DNA from: JAJFUV01 sp964561215
Lineage (GTDB): Bacteria; Acidobacteriota; Terriglobia; Bryobacterales; Bryobacteraceae
Length of the DNA: 64,000 nt
Direction: 5' to 3'
Assembly (NCBI GenBank): GCA_964561215.1
Contig: CAZLOS010000012.1
Span: 7,018 to 71,017, forward strand
A program made the position numbers and the translations under genes. Shown piece by piece: positions 8,470-17,880 of the stretch. Each line of letters starts with the position of its first letter. Within the stretch, counting starts at the first letter, position 1. The notes under the pieces were generated by a model. It did not search any database. It was given only the letters and a program-made list of their open reading frames with translations, and was not told the origin of the DNA.

Positions 8470-11067
8470 ATGTACTGGGATCACAAGCGGCTACGATTTC
8501 TCTCTGGGACCGGCAGTGGCCTTCTTATCCTGCTCCTGCAGTCTCCGTCCATTCACGCGGCCGCATCCGCCGCGACGCTGGCCGGTCCCGGCGCCGGTCT
8601 GAGCATAGTCTTTATCTCCGACAATACAGCTTCCTATCCCACTCAGACAGTGCCTCGATACGCGAAGTTCGAGGCGACCTTCGACGTCAGGAACACCGTG
8701 GCCGGCAACCTGCAGTTGCCCTACGACGCCAATCCCCCCAGCGGCATCGAACCTAATAAGTACCCGTTTCACAACGGGATATCCGTGGACGTGTTGTTCT
8801 CGACGGACAACTTTGTCACGACTTACTCCCAGCCTGCTTTCCCATACCAGTCCTATGACGATCAGGCGAAAACGACACCCGATGGGCGAACCCGCGAGTG
8901 GCACTACCCCACCGGCGATGTGGTCTGGAAGGTGCGTTTTGCTCCCCACGTTACTGGAGCCTGGCAATACAAGATCGTGGCCCGCGATGCCGGCGGGTCG
9001 GCGGAATCCGCCGTCTTCACTTTCACTGTCTCCCCGTCCAGCAATAAGGGCTTCATCAGGGTCAGCGCGAAAGATTCCCGCTACTTCGAGTTTGACGACG
9101 GAAGCCCTTTCATTCCACTCGGCTTGAACGACACGTTGCACCTCGATGAGCCCGCGCGAGCGACGGAACCGATCTATAAGACCTACGCCGCGAACGGGAT
9201 CAACCTCCTGCGCGTCTGGGCGAGCAGTCTGCACGGTTCGGCGTGGCTTGAATGGATAGGCGGCCGGAATGTTTACGACGGATATCTTCCCAGATCTGGC
9301 CTGGAGGCGTTCCGGGATCCGGCCAACGACAAAGCTCAGCTCACACAGGTTGTGGAATACGATGGCCCGAACCTCCAATCAGCCTGGTATGATGCGTGCC
9401 GGTTCCAGTTCTGGGATAATCCCGAGTCGGTTAAACCCAGCACCACTTACAAATTACGTATCACCTACCGCGGAGAAGGCCTCGCCGGGCCGAGGGTGTC
9501 TGGCCAGTTGAAATACGGGCTGGTTGGAAAGATCAGCAATGAGTGGCTGTCCAACTGCTACGAACCCGGCACGGGAACCGTGATCACGAATTATGGGCAG
9601 AACACGTCCGGCTGGGCTACTCTCGAGGGAACGTGGCAATCCGGCAGCAACTACTTCCTGCCGAAGGTCTATCTTGGCCTTGAAAACGTCACCCAGGGTA
9701 GAGCGCTCATAGACTCCGTATCCTTGCGCGAGGACTTGGGCAATGGCCAGTTCGGACCGGAGGTCATCAATCAGCCCTCGATGCAGTACGACCTCTATTC
9801 TGCGCAGGAACCGTCGTACTCGCTGGACAAGATCGTGGCCCTGGCGGAGCAGTCCGGCATCTACTTGAAAATGGTGCTTGAGGACAAGTCCGACACGACT
9901 TACCAGAAGATGGACGACGACGGAACGTATGTGCTGGGCGGTGAACAGGACAACCTGGACGGCTTCTACGGGCTGGGGCGAAAACTGAACCGCGCGAAGT
10001 GGATCCACCAGGCATGGTGGCGTTATGTGCAGGCGCGCTGGGGATACTCGCCAAGCATTCATTCCTGGGAGTTGACCAACGAAGGAGACCCGTGGCTGAC
10101 ATCCCACTACGAATTGGATGATGAAATGGGTAAGTTCATGCACTGTACGGTCTTCGGAGTCGCCGCCGCTGCGGGTGATGCGCAGAAGTGCACCTACAGG
10201 CACCCCGCGAGCCACTTGGTCACCACGTCGCTCTGGACGTCTTTTCCGGCGCTGCAGTTTTGGAAGAATGGCGCCTACCCGAATGTCGACTACGCCGATC
10301 TGCACGCTTATATCAGCACAAGCGACGTCGGCATCGCCGAAGACGGACTGAGAAAGATGCAATGGGATTCGGCCTACTACCATCTCGGCCACAGCAAGGA
10401 AATCGGAGGTTGGGAGCTGGGAAAACCTGCGATGAGAGGCGAAGCGGGCATCGATTCACTTACATCGCAGACCGAGCAGCCGGATCTGTCCAAAGACACA
10501 CAGGGGATCTGGCTTCATAAGCTACTTTGGTCTACGTTGGATTCTGGAGCGATGCCGGAACTCTACTGGTGGCGAGACAACATCGAGAACAATCCCGGCC
10601 CCGACGGGGTTCAGGGACTCTATGAAGTGTTCCGGCCGCTTTCCAAGCTCATGCTCGGAATCCCAATCAATAACGGTAACTATGCCGCGGCATCCGTCAC
10701 AACCTCCTCGGTGGCTCTGCGCGTGGTGGGACAGCAAGACTCCCTGAAGGGCAACGCGCATCTGTGGCTTGATAATTCGGCCCACACATGGAAGAACGTG
10801 GTTGATAACGCGATTATCCAGCCCATCACCGGATCCGTTTCCATCGCCGGCATGCCGGAGGGGTCGTATACCGTCACGTGGTTTGACACGTACAGCGGAG
10901 CCACCTCCACGAAGACGGTCGCGTCAAACGGTCGTACCGTCACGCTTCCGCTCAGTAACCTGACGAGGGATATCGCCGTCAAGATTGAAAGGCAAGCGCC
11001 AACTTCTCCGCGTCCGTTGAGAGTACCAAACGTACCGGAACGTCCAGACGTTCTGATACCAAGGTAG
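8470..11067 (+). CDS. Secreted clan GH-A-like glycoside hydrolase with N-terminal DUF5060-like domain
   Basis: This is an 865-residue protein from the ATG at 8470. A signal peptide is visible (SGLLILLLQSPSIHAAASA, cleavage near 35). An N-terminal beta domain up to about residue 190 resembles DUF5060, which precedes many TIM-barrel glycosidases. In the barrel, WELTNEGDPW near 538 fits the asparagine-glutamate acid/base pair of clan GH-A, and RGEAGID near 658 fits the nucleophile glutamate. The C-terminus is a beta domain that ends in a proline/arginine-rich tail. It probably cuts a polysaccharide outside the cell; the substrate is unknown. Its place next to the exopolysaccharide operon would suit processing of the exported polymer, but that is inference. 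Confidence 0.75.
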   Translation: MYWDHKRLRFLSGTGSGLLILLLQSPSIHAAASAATLAGPGAGLSIVFISDNTASYPTQTVPRYAKFEATFDVRNTVAGNLQLPYDANPPSGIEPNKYPFHNGISVDVLFSTDNFVTTYSQPAFPYQSYDDQAKTTPDGRTREWHYPTGDVVWKVRFAPHVTGAWQYKIVARDAGGSAESAVFTFTVSPSSNKGFIRVSAKDSRYFEFDDGSPFIPLGLNDTLHLDEPARATEPIYKTYAANGINLLRVWASSLHGSAWLEWIGGRNVYDGYLPRSGLEAFRDPANDKAQLTQVVEYDGPNLQSAWYDACRFQFWDNPESVKPSTTYKLRITYRGEGLAGPRVSGQLKYGLVGKISNEWLSNCYEPGTGTVITNYGQNTSGWATLEGTWQSGSNYFLPKVYLGLENVTQGRALIDSVSLREDLGNGQFGPEVINQPSMQYDLYSAQEPSYSLDKIVALAEQSGIYLKMVLEDKSDTTYQKMDDDGTYVLGGEQDNLDGFYGLGRKLNRAKWIHQAWWRYVQARWGYSPSIHSWELTNEGDPWLTSHYELDDEMGKFMHCTVFGVAAAAGDAQKCTYRHPASHLVTTSLWTSFPALQFWKNGAYPNVDYADLHAYISTSDVGIAEDGLRKMQWDSAYYHLGHSKEIGGWELGKPAMRGEAGIDSLTSQTEQPDLSKDTQGIWLHKLLWSTLDSGAMPELYWWRDNIENNPGPDGVQGLYEVFRPLSKLMLGIPINNGNYAAASVTTSSVALRVVGQQDSLKGNAHLWLDNSAHTWKNVVDNAIIQPITGSVSIAGMPEGSYTVTWFDTYSGATSTKTVASNGRTVTLPLSNLTRDIAVKIERQAPTSPRPLRVPNVPERPDVLIPR

Positions 11068-11196
11068 TCTCGAGGGCATGGTCAACAGTGAGGCCTCCGT
11101 TTCATCAGAGGATGCGCATCGCGAGGCAATGCCTCTGGCTTAGTACAGCGCGTTTCGAGCAGCACCGCGGAAACTTTGGATGTCGTGAGTAACAGA

Positions 11197-14100
11197 ATGA
11201 AGCAGCGATTCTTCCTGGATATGATGTTGCTCATCGCCGGCGCGGCCCGGCTTCAGGCCGACTGGCCCATGCTGGGTGCGAATCCCAAAAGGACCAGTTG
11301 GGTGGCGGACGAGGTCGAGGGGACGCCTTCGGTTGAATGGTTCAGGGTCATCGATCCCTATGTGGATCCCAAGACCCAAGTCATTGCAGCCACGGTGAGC
11401 GGGGCGCCGGCGGCCCCGCGAAGGCTGTTTGTTTCCACTTCACGCGGGTTGTACTGTTTTAACGCCGACGACGCGTCCGATTTGTGGGTCTATGGTACGG
11501 AACTCCCGCTGGGACACTCGCCAACTTACTCTAACGGTGTACTCTATGTGGGCGGACTGGACAGACGTGTTCACGCCGTGGATGCTCTAACCGGAAGGCC
11601 GAAAGAAGGGTGGTCTTTCCCCGAAGCCGGCGCCGGCTTTGAGACAAACCCGATCGTGGCCAACGGTCGCGTATACATCGGGAGCCGTGACGGCCGGTTC
11701 TACTGCCTCGACGCGAACACGGGGCACGTGATTTGGACCTATCCGCGGCTCGACGCGCCCCCGCTGGAGCCGATCTTGTTCAGCCCGGCCATGAGCGACA
11801 ACGGACTGATCTATTTTGCCTCGAACAATTCCAGGGCGTATGCCATCCGGGCGTCCAGCGGCGAGCTTGTTTGGGAATCTGCCAAGTTGCCTGGCGCCGG
11901 TTTCCATTCTTACTGGCCGGTGGTCTACACGGATCGCGCCACAGGGAAGGATTACCTGGTCTTTTCCGGATCCAAGAAGTCCGCTTTCGGTTCGTTGGGA
12001 GGATACGACATAGCGGACCCGGAGCACTACTTCAAGGAGAATTACGACATCTTTGCCAAGGGTGACCTTCCGCTGGCACAAACCAGTGCGGGCGATTGGG
12101 TAGCCGGAACACGCGTTCTGGACGCGGGTGCGATCAGTGGTTACTTGAGGGACAATCCTTGGAGGCGTCACTGTTTTGTGTTGGCCGCGGACACCGGCAC
12201 GGAATTCACCTTCGAAGCAGGATCCTACGCGCCGATGAACTGGACGGGCGCCACCCACGGCGGAAACAAATACCCGCCCATTGTCGGTTACGACAACGTC
12301 CTTTACACCCATCGAGGACTGATGGCGGGCGGGAACATGGGCACTCACGGCTTTCTCTCTGGCTGGAGGTTCGGCACGAGATATGTAAGTCAGATTTCCA
12401 GTGACCAGGGACCCGCGGATGAGCCCATTTCCTATACCGCGGGAGGCCGCTTTCTTTATTGGTCGGAGGGCTTTAACTCCAGCGGTCATCAGGCAACGTA
12501 CGGCGCCATTGAGATCGCCAGGCCCATGGGCAACAATGCGCGCCTGTATTACGACATCGTTCCGCCCGAGACCAAATACACAGCTATCAACCTCGAAGGG
12601 ACGTTCGGCAAGAACGGAATCTATAGCTACTTCGACGGCCGCACGTGCATGTCGCAGGTTCCTTATAACAACAGGCTCTACCTGATCGCCGGCAACTCGC
12701 TCTTTGCATTGAGCACGGGCGGGAGCGCGCGCCAAGGTCCTCTCGCGTCAAAGCCCACGTTCAGTTCTCCCGCGCCGTCGATGCTTCCCGCCGAACTCAA
12801 ACGGCGTCTTGAGGAGCAGGTGCAAAAGATGATCAGTGCGGGTCATCTCCGTCCTGGATACCTGGATTCCGGGGAATGGACTGCGGCCACCGCCGGCATG
12901 TATTGGCCCAACGTATCCGGCCATAATCTGGGACAGTATTTTTCGAATCCTTTCGACACGATTCTCGCCTTGATCCAGGCACTGCCCCATCTGTCCGCCT
13001 CCGTGCAGCAAGCCGCCCGTGCCTACATCCGGGATGAATTCAACTGCGCCGGGTATTGGACGGGGCACAAAGCCTATGAGGTCGCTGACATCGGCTGGAA
13101 AAACGGTGCGTCTCGAGAGATCTTCGACGACACGCCGCCCATGACGGCCCTTATTTCGAGGGCTACCGACAATCCCAATCTGAGTTTTGCATCCGTGCCG
13201 CGCGCCTATGTATATAGGGTGGCCGACCAATTCAATGTCGGGAGCTATCCGCAGAACGCCTTCTATGGCGCATGGAAGTACGCTCAGTTGGAGATGACCT
13301 CCGCAGAGGCAAGAGCGATGTTCGACGCGATGAAGGGCAAACTGCAAAACCCGCCGGCCTTGAGCAACAGCGATTTACTGAAGCACGTTTATCTGTTGAA
13401 TTACTACCTGATGGGGTATCTCGGCTACATGGAGCTTGAGAAACTGGCTGGGTATACCAAGGACATTGCCCAAAGCACACTCTACTCGAAATACACCGAA
13501 TTGCTCGCTCTGCGTGTCACGAAGTTCAGCAAGGACACGCCGTTCACTCCTGAGGATGGGACTTGGCAGGACCTGAACGTGGCAAGGAATTTCATGTACC
13601 TCACGCCGGAACTTGCCGCGGCTTTGCGGACAGAGAAGCTGGCGGAGGCACAGTCCGCCGTGGCCGAGTATAACGAGGTCGCACCTTATTGGTTCGTCAC
13701 AAAGTATGACCGGTCGAACATGGAGGCCGTATGGGCGCCTCTGTACAGCGCTGATGCCCTTTTCCAGGCCAAAGCGTTGGTCCTCAAGGAGCCATACGAG
13801 GGACTGGCGAAGTATGTGGATGTACCGGCTTTCTATCGCGGAGACTTGTTCTACATTCGGAATCTGACGGGGGCGCTAAACGCCGCGAGTTCGGTAGCTC
13901 AGGGCTCGTGTCCTTCATCGCTCTCGCCGCGCTATCTGACGGCGCCGCAAGCCGGGGGAACATGGACGATTGCGGTGACGAGTGCAAGCACGTGCGGATG
14001 GCTGGCTGCCAGCGACATATCTTGGCTTGCGGTTACCAGCGGCTTTGCGGGCGTTGGAAACGGGAATGTGCAGTTCACGGTTCAGGCGAATACTGGAACG

Positions 14101-14898
14101 GCTGCACGTACTGGAACTATTGCAATCGGCGGTCAGACGCTCATCGTGCAGCAGAACGGCACCGGCGCCGCCGGCACTCGTCCCGTGGTTACCGCCGCGG
14201 TCAACACCGCCCACCTTCAGCCTGGTTTTGCCTCGGCTACCTGGATCACGCTTTACGGAAGTAACCTGGCTCCTACCAGCCGCGCCTGGCGGCTATCGGA
14301 CTTCGTCGGAAATAAGTTGCCGACCCAACTCGACGCCGTCTCAGTCAACGTCAACGGCAAGCCCGCTTTCATCAGCTACATTAGTCCCACCCAAATCAAC
14401 GCTCTGGCTCCCGACGACGCAGTGCTCGGCTCCGTATTGGTCGAGGTCATTGCGCCCAACGGGCTCAGCGTTCCGGTTGCGGCTGACAAGAACACCTATG
14501 CGCCGGGCTGGTTCATGTTCGATCCGGACGGGCGCAAGTACATTGCCGCGGTCCACCCCGATGGTGCGTACCTTGGGAGGGCCGGACTCTATCCGGCGTT
14601 GGACTTCCGTCCCGCCAAGCCTGGAGATACCGTCGTCCTCTTCGGGACTGGCTTCGGCCCCGTGGATCCTCCTACCCCTACTAGTGACCTGGTGGCCCGG
14701 CCAGGCCAGCTCACGAATCAGGTTACCGTTCGGATAGGCGGTTTGGTGGCCGAGGTGCGCTGGGCCGGACTTGTGTCCCCCGGACTGTACCAGTTGAACG
14801 TCGTCGTGCCGAATGTTCCGGATGGGGACCAAGAGGTGATTGCAGAGATCGCCGGCTTTGTTAGTCAAGCCGGCGCATGCATCACTATTCACGGATAG
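11197..14898 (+). CDS. Secreted PQQ-like beta-propeller protein with BACON-like and TIGR03437 domains
   Basis: This 1233-residue protein starts with a signal peptide (MKQRFFLDMMLLIAGAARLQA). Residues about 30-515 form a quinoprotein-like propeller with repeats such as LYCFNADDAS, VHAVDALTGRP and FYCLDANTGHVIW. Residues about 530-880 are an alpha-rich domain I cannot name; its look recalls alpha/alpha-toroid proteins. Residues 903-985 resemble a BACON domain (SDISWLAVTSGFAGVGNG, then TGTIAIGGQTLIVQQNG). From 994 to the end is the TIGR03437 domain with PTQINALAPDD and VVLFGTGFGPVDPP. The ATG at 11197 fits the signal peptide better than a TTG 21 bases earlier. Whether the propeller binds PQQ or only uses the fold is not shown. 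Confidence 0.8.
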   Translation: MKQRFFLDMMLLIAGAARLQADWPMLGANPKRTSWVADEVEGTPSVEWFRVIDPYVDPKTQVIAATVSGAPAAPRRLFVSTSRGLYCFNADDASDLWVYGTELPLGHSPTYSNGVLYVGGLDRRVHAVDALTGRPKEGWSFPEAGAGFETNPIVANGRVYIGSRDGRFYCLDANTGHVIWTYPRLDAPPLEPILFSPAMSDNGLIYFASNNSRAYAIRASSGELVWESAKLPGAGFHSYWPVVYTDRATGKDYLVFSGSKKSAFGSLGGYDIADPEHYFKENYDIFAKGDLPLAQTSAGDWVAGTRVLDAGAISGYLRDNPWRRHCFVLAADTGTEFTFEAGSYAPMNWTGATHGGNKYPPIVGYDNVLYTHRGLMAGGNMGTHGFLSGWRFGTRYVSQISSDQGPADEPISYTAGGRFLYWSEGFNSSGHQATYGAIEIARPMGNNARLYYDIVPPETKYTAINLEGTFGKNGIYSYFDGRTCMSQVPYNNRLYLIAGNSLFALSTGGSARQGPLASKPTFSSPAPSMLPAELKRRLEEQVQKMISAGHLRPGYLDSGEWTAATAGMYWPNVSGHNLGQYFSNPFDTILALIQALPHLSASVQQAARAYIRDEFNCAGYWTGHKAYEVADIGWKNGASREIFDDTPPMTALISRATDNPNLSFASVPRAYVYRVADQFNVGSYPQNAFYGAWKYAQLEMTSAEARAMFDAMKGKLQNPPALSNSDLLKHVYLLNYYLMGYLGYMELEKLAGYTKDIAQSTLYSKYTELLALRVTKFSKDTPFTPEDGTWQDLNVARNFMYLTPELAAALRTEKLAEAQSAVAEYNEVAPYWFVTKYDRSNMEAVWAPLYSADALFQAKALVLKEPYEGLAKYVDVPAFYRGDLFYIRNLTGALNAASSVAQGSCPSSLSPRYLTAPQAGGTWTIAVTSASTCGWLAASDISWLAVTSGFAGVGNGNVQFTVQANTGTAARTGTIAIGGQTLIVQQNGTGAAGTRPVVTAAVNTAHLQPGFASATWITLYGSNLAPTSRAWRLSDFVGNKLPTQLDAVSVNVNGKPAFISYISPTQINALAPDDAVLGSVLVEVIAPNGLSVPVAADKNTYAPGWFMFDPDGRKYIAAVHPDGAYLGRAGLYPALDFRPAKPGDTVVLFGTGFGPVDPPTPTSDLVARPGQLTNQVTVRIGGLVAEVRWAGLVSPGLYQLNVVVPNVPDGDQEVIAEIAGFVSQAGACITIHG

Positions 14899-15104
14899 TC
14901 GCGAAAGTACCAGTACTAGCGACAAGTTTGAGAAAGCGCGTGGGAAGGCGCTTCCCCAACCGGAGTCGTCTCCTCACAGCAAACAAAAAAATAAGATCCG
15001 CAACCGGGAAATTACATGTACAATCGATCTTGGCCGGGAAGCCCACCGGGATAACTCGGCTCCGGCAGGACCGTTCCGTCAGGCTCCTTGTAGGGGGTGA
15101 GGGT

Positions 15105-16640
15105 ATGCGTTACTTCTACGTCAGAGAGCACTCCGCCAGCCGGCCTGTCCTCGTTGCTGCTTTCGCAGCGTTGATTGCGGCCGTCACGCCAACAACTCTT
15201 CGTGCCGACGATCTTATTCCGGGGTATTTGAGCCAAGTCAGCTCGGCTAACTTGGTCTCCGTGGCGACGGATCTAGTGACGCTGTATGGACCACGCCGCG
15301 TCGACTTCTTCCGCCCGTATGTAGATGGCAATTGCACATTAGGCTCCACGGTATACCCCAAGAGCAACATCGAAATGTCTTCCGATTACGTGAGCGCGCG
15401 TTTTCAGGCGATGGGCTACGCCCCGGCGTCCGTCACCATGGAAGCGGTGCCAGGTGGGCTTGGGCACAACGTTTACGTTACAAAGGTCGGCAGCGTCTAT
15501 CCAAACGTCTACATCGAATTCGGAGCTCACCTTGACTCAGTGCAGTCACCCGGAGGAAGCGACAATGCGTCCGGCGTGACCGCGGTAGTCGAACTTGCAC
15601 GCGTGCTCAAGGATTATCCCAACCGCTACTCAATGCGGTTCGTTCTTTGGGTCTCGGAGGAAGCTTCCGAAAGCGGCGTTTACGTTGGGTCCGCGTATCA
15701 CATTCAGCAGGCCCTCTCACGCGGTGAACAGATTAAGGCTTTGCTGAACATGGACCAGATCGGTTGGAGAGCTTCGTCAGTTTCCACCGATTACATGAAC
15801 GAAGTCTCATACGCAGGCGCCGAGTCTGAAGCCATCGCCAATCTGTTTAGCCAGGTCCGGACCGATTACGGAATTGCTATCGGCTTTCGGACGAACCAGG
15901 GTCTGCTGAGTTCCGACCAACAGGTGTACTGGGACCGCGGACTGGTTGCGGTCGGTAGCGAGGGAGGATTCTCGACCTACCATCCCAACTACCACGGTTG
16001 CGGCGACACTGTCTCCAACATTGACTTCACGAATGTTCTCCGGGTTGCACAACAAAACCTCGCGGTGAGTTTGAGGCTCGACGGGGGCAGCACGAGTTCA
16101 ACCCTCACCACCACGCTACTGAACTCGACGCCGAACCCGTCGCTGTATAACCAGGCAGTAACGTTCACCGCCACGGTGACGGCGGCAGTAGGTACCCCGA
16201 CCGGAACAGTTACATTCAAAGACGGCGCATCCACAATCGGGACATCCGTCCTCAATTCCAGCGGTGTGTCCACACTGGTAACTTCTTCACTTTCAGTCGG
16301 CTCCCATTCTGTAACAGCTGTCTACAGTGGAGATGGCAGCCACGACGGGAGCACATCGAGCCCAGTTGTTCAAGTAGTATCCTCCAGTGGCAGTCCGGCA
16401 CCGGTAGCCGTCGCCCTCAGCCCTAATTCCACGACCGCGGGAGGAGACGCTTTTGTATTGACCGTCACGGGCACCGATTTCGCTCCAAGCTCGCTGGTCC
16501 GCTGGAATGGCGCGAATCGGACCACCACGTATGTTTCCGCAACTGTGCTCACGGCGGCTGTCCCGGCATCCGACATTAGCGCCTCGGGAACGGCTTTTGT
16601 GACCGTCTACACGCCGGCCCCAGGGGGCGGGACTTCCCAA
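15105..16640 (+). CDS. Secreted M28 family zinc metallopeptidase with Ig-like domains, interrupted by an assembly gap
   Basis: The ATG at 15105 follows a GGGGGTGAGGG purine run, and a signal peptide ends near residue 34 (ALIAAVTPTTLRA). The M28 zinc site is complete: H142 and D144 in GAHLDS, D153 in GSDNASG, E185/E186 in SEE, D217 in NMDQIG and H293 in TYHPNYHG. A Big_3_5-type repeat follows at about 330-425 (TFTATVTAAVGTPTGTVTFKD), then an IPT/TIG-like domain at about 430-512. The frame runs into the N block at 16641 with no stop, so the C-terminus is missing. The enzyme should be an exported aminopeptidase. Any residues read across the gap are not data. Confidence 0.86.
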
Positions 16641-16740
16641 NNNNNNNNNNNNNNNNNNNNNNNNNNNNNNNNNNNNNNNNNNNNNNNNNNNNNNNNNNNN
16701 NNNNNNNNNNNNNNNNNNNNNNNNNNNNNNNNNNNNNNNN
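16641..16740. other. Assembly gap of exactly 100 N
   Basis: A block of 100 undetermined bases. That round number is the usual filler for a scaffold join of unknown size, so the true distance and even the adjacency of the two sides are uncertain. It falls inside a repeat-rich secreted-protein region (Ig-like and LamG-like domains), where short-read assemblies commonly break. Confidence 0.95.
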
Positions 16741-16741
16741 T

Positions 16742-16864
16742 GCGACGCTCCACCAGCCATTCAAAGGGATGTTGGACGATCTCCGGATTTACAGCGGCTG
16801 TCTCAGCCAGGCCGAGGTTCAGGCGGACATGAACACGCCGGTGGGAGGATCGCCCGCGCCATGA
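16742..16864 (+). CDS. C-terminal 40 residues of a LamG/concanavalin-like lectin domain protein, 5' end in the gap
   Basis: Directly after the gap, the frame starting at 16742 reads ATLHQPFKGMLDDLRIYSG, continues through LSQAEVQADMNTP and ends with a TGA at 16862-16864. The pattern F-x-G-x-x-D-D-L-R-I-Y followed by SxAEVQ is the typical last strand and tail of LamG/laminin-G-like jelly-roll domains in secreted bacterial proteins. This frame differs from the one entering the gap if the gap is taken as 100 bases. The piece may therefore be the end of the M28 peptidase with a gap of a different size, or the end of a separate gene. Confidence 0.72.
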   Translation, partial: ATLHQPFKGMLDDLRIYSGCLSQAEVQADMNTPVGGSPAP

Positions 16865-16932
16865 TCAGCGGCTTCACTCCTTCGGGCGGACCGGTGGGCA
16901 TAGTATGGTCGCGCCGGAGGAAATTGTAGCTC

Positions 16933-17337
16933 TTACTTCTCCGCACCCGGAACCCAGCGCAGCGCATTTTCGCGGAAGATCTTCCGCAGCGCTTCGGGCG
17001 GCAGAGCCAGCCCCTGCACGCGGCCTGTTCGCGTCTCGATCCATTCGGCGCTCGAGAAATACTTCCAGTCGAGCGCGTAAATATCGCGCATCGACTTGAT
17101 CGTTTTGCCGGCGTCCGCTTCTGGCCCGAGGCTCAGATCCGTTCCGTACAGCACGCGGTCCTGGTAGCGTATCAGAAACGCGCGGATGTTGAGCGCTCCG
17201 AGCATCCTGTAATACTCAGGCGAGGCCTGGAGCACGTGCACGTGCGCGTCGATGCGCTCAAAATCCGGCTGGCCGGCCATGACCGGGCACGCCAGGCCGG
17301 CGACCGCGAGCGAGATCACGATTCTGTGACAGGGCAT
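16933..17337 (-). pseudogene. Internally deleted amidohydrolase remnant
   Basis: This is an open frame of 134 residues with an intact start and signal peptide (ISLAVAGLACPVMAG). It then carries the N-terminal metal-site motif RIDAHVHV (H32, H34) of the amidohydrolase-2 family. About ten residues later it jumps to sequence typical of the C-terminal third, RYQDRVLYGTDLSLG, and ends with LPPEALRKIFRENALRWVPG. Intact relatives are usually 280-350 residues and have further metal ligands between these parts; those are absent here. The simplest reading is an in-frame deletion of roughly 200 codons leaving a non-catalytic stub. A functional short protein is possible but unlikely. It is divergent from the molybdenum hydroxylase genes. 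Confidence 0.68.
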
Positions 17338-17409
17338 AGGGCTTCCACATTATCACCACAAGGCACTCACGCCGGCTTGATAAGATACTCTCGAAGTCCG
17401 CTAACCGAT

Positions 17410-17880
17410 ATGCCACGTTTCCAGTTGCTCGTGAATGGACGGCGGCGCACGATCGAGGCCGAGTCCGGCGCCACTCTGCTGAGCGTGCTGCGGGACCGGC
17501 TCGATCTCACCGGAACGAAGTACGCTTGCGGTGAAGGAGTGTGCGGCGCGTGCACGGTGCTGCTGGGTGGCAAAGCGGTGCGCGCCTGCGTGACCACGAT
17601 TGAGGATGTGGGGAACCTGCCGGTAGTGACCATCGAAGGACTGGCTCGTAACGGCAAGCTCCACCGCGTCCAACAGGCGTTCCTCGACGCGGGGGCGTTC
17701 CAGTGTGGCTACTGTACACCGGGCATGATCCTGGAAGGTGTGGCTCTGCTCGCGCGCGAACCGTCGCCGGACGACGCCCGGATCAAGCGCGAATTCGAAG
17801 GGCATATTTGCCGGTGCGGCACTTATCCGCGCATCATAGAGGCCGTGCGGCTGGCCGCGAAGGGAGGCCGGCGTGGCTAG
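17410..17880 (+). CDS. 2Fe-2S subunit of a xanthine dehydrogenase family hydroxylase (CoxS/IorA-like)
   Basis: This is a 156-residue protein. The N-terminal ferredoxin-type cluster site is C40-x4-C45-x2-C48 with C60, and the C-terminal helical domain carries the second cluster motifs CGYCTPGM and CRCGTYPRI. These two clusters pass electrons from the molybdenum centre in the partner subunit to an external acceptor. The ATG at 17410 begins MPRFQLLVNGR, the normal start of this family; the open frame extends upstream without homology. It overlaps the large subunit by 8 bases. No FAD subunit is nearby, which points to the isoquinoline 1-oxidoreductase-like class that uses other acceptors. Confidence 0.93.
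   Translation: MPRFQLLVNGRRRTIEAESGATLLSVLRDRLDLTGTKYACGEGVCGACTVLLGGKAVRACVTTIEDVGNLPVVTIEGLARNGKLHRVQQAFLDAGAFQCGYCTPGMILEGVALLAREPSPDDARIKREFEGHICRCGTYPRIIEAVRLAAKGGRRG

Noticed and set aside
11106..11137. Nested inverted repeats (CAGAGG/CCTCTG and GAGGC/GCCTC) between two secreted-protein genes
   Set aside because: Short arms without T-run or clear promoter context; could be chance.
14942..14956. Hairpin GGGAAG-GCG-CTTCCC as a terminator after the propeller gene
   Set aside because: The stem is only six pairs and no T-run follows, so it does not meet the intrinsic terminator pattern.
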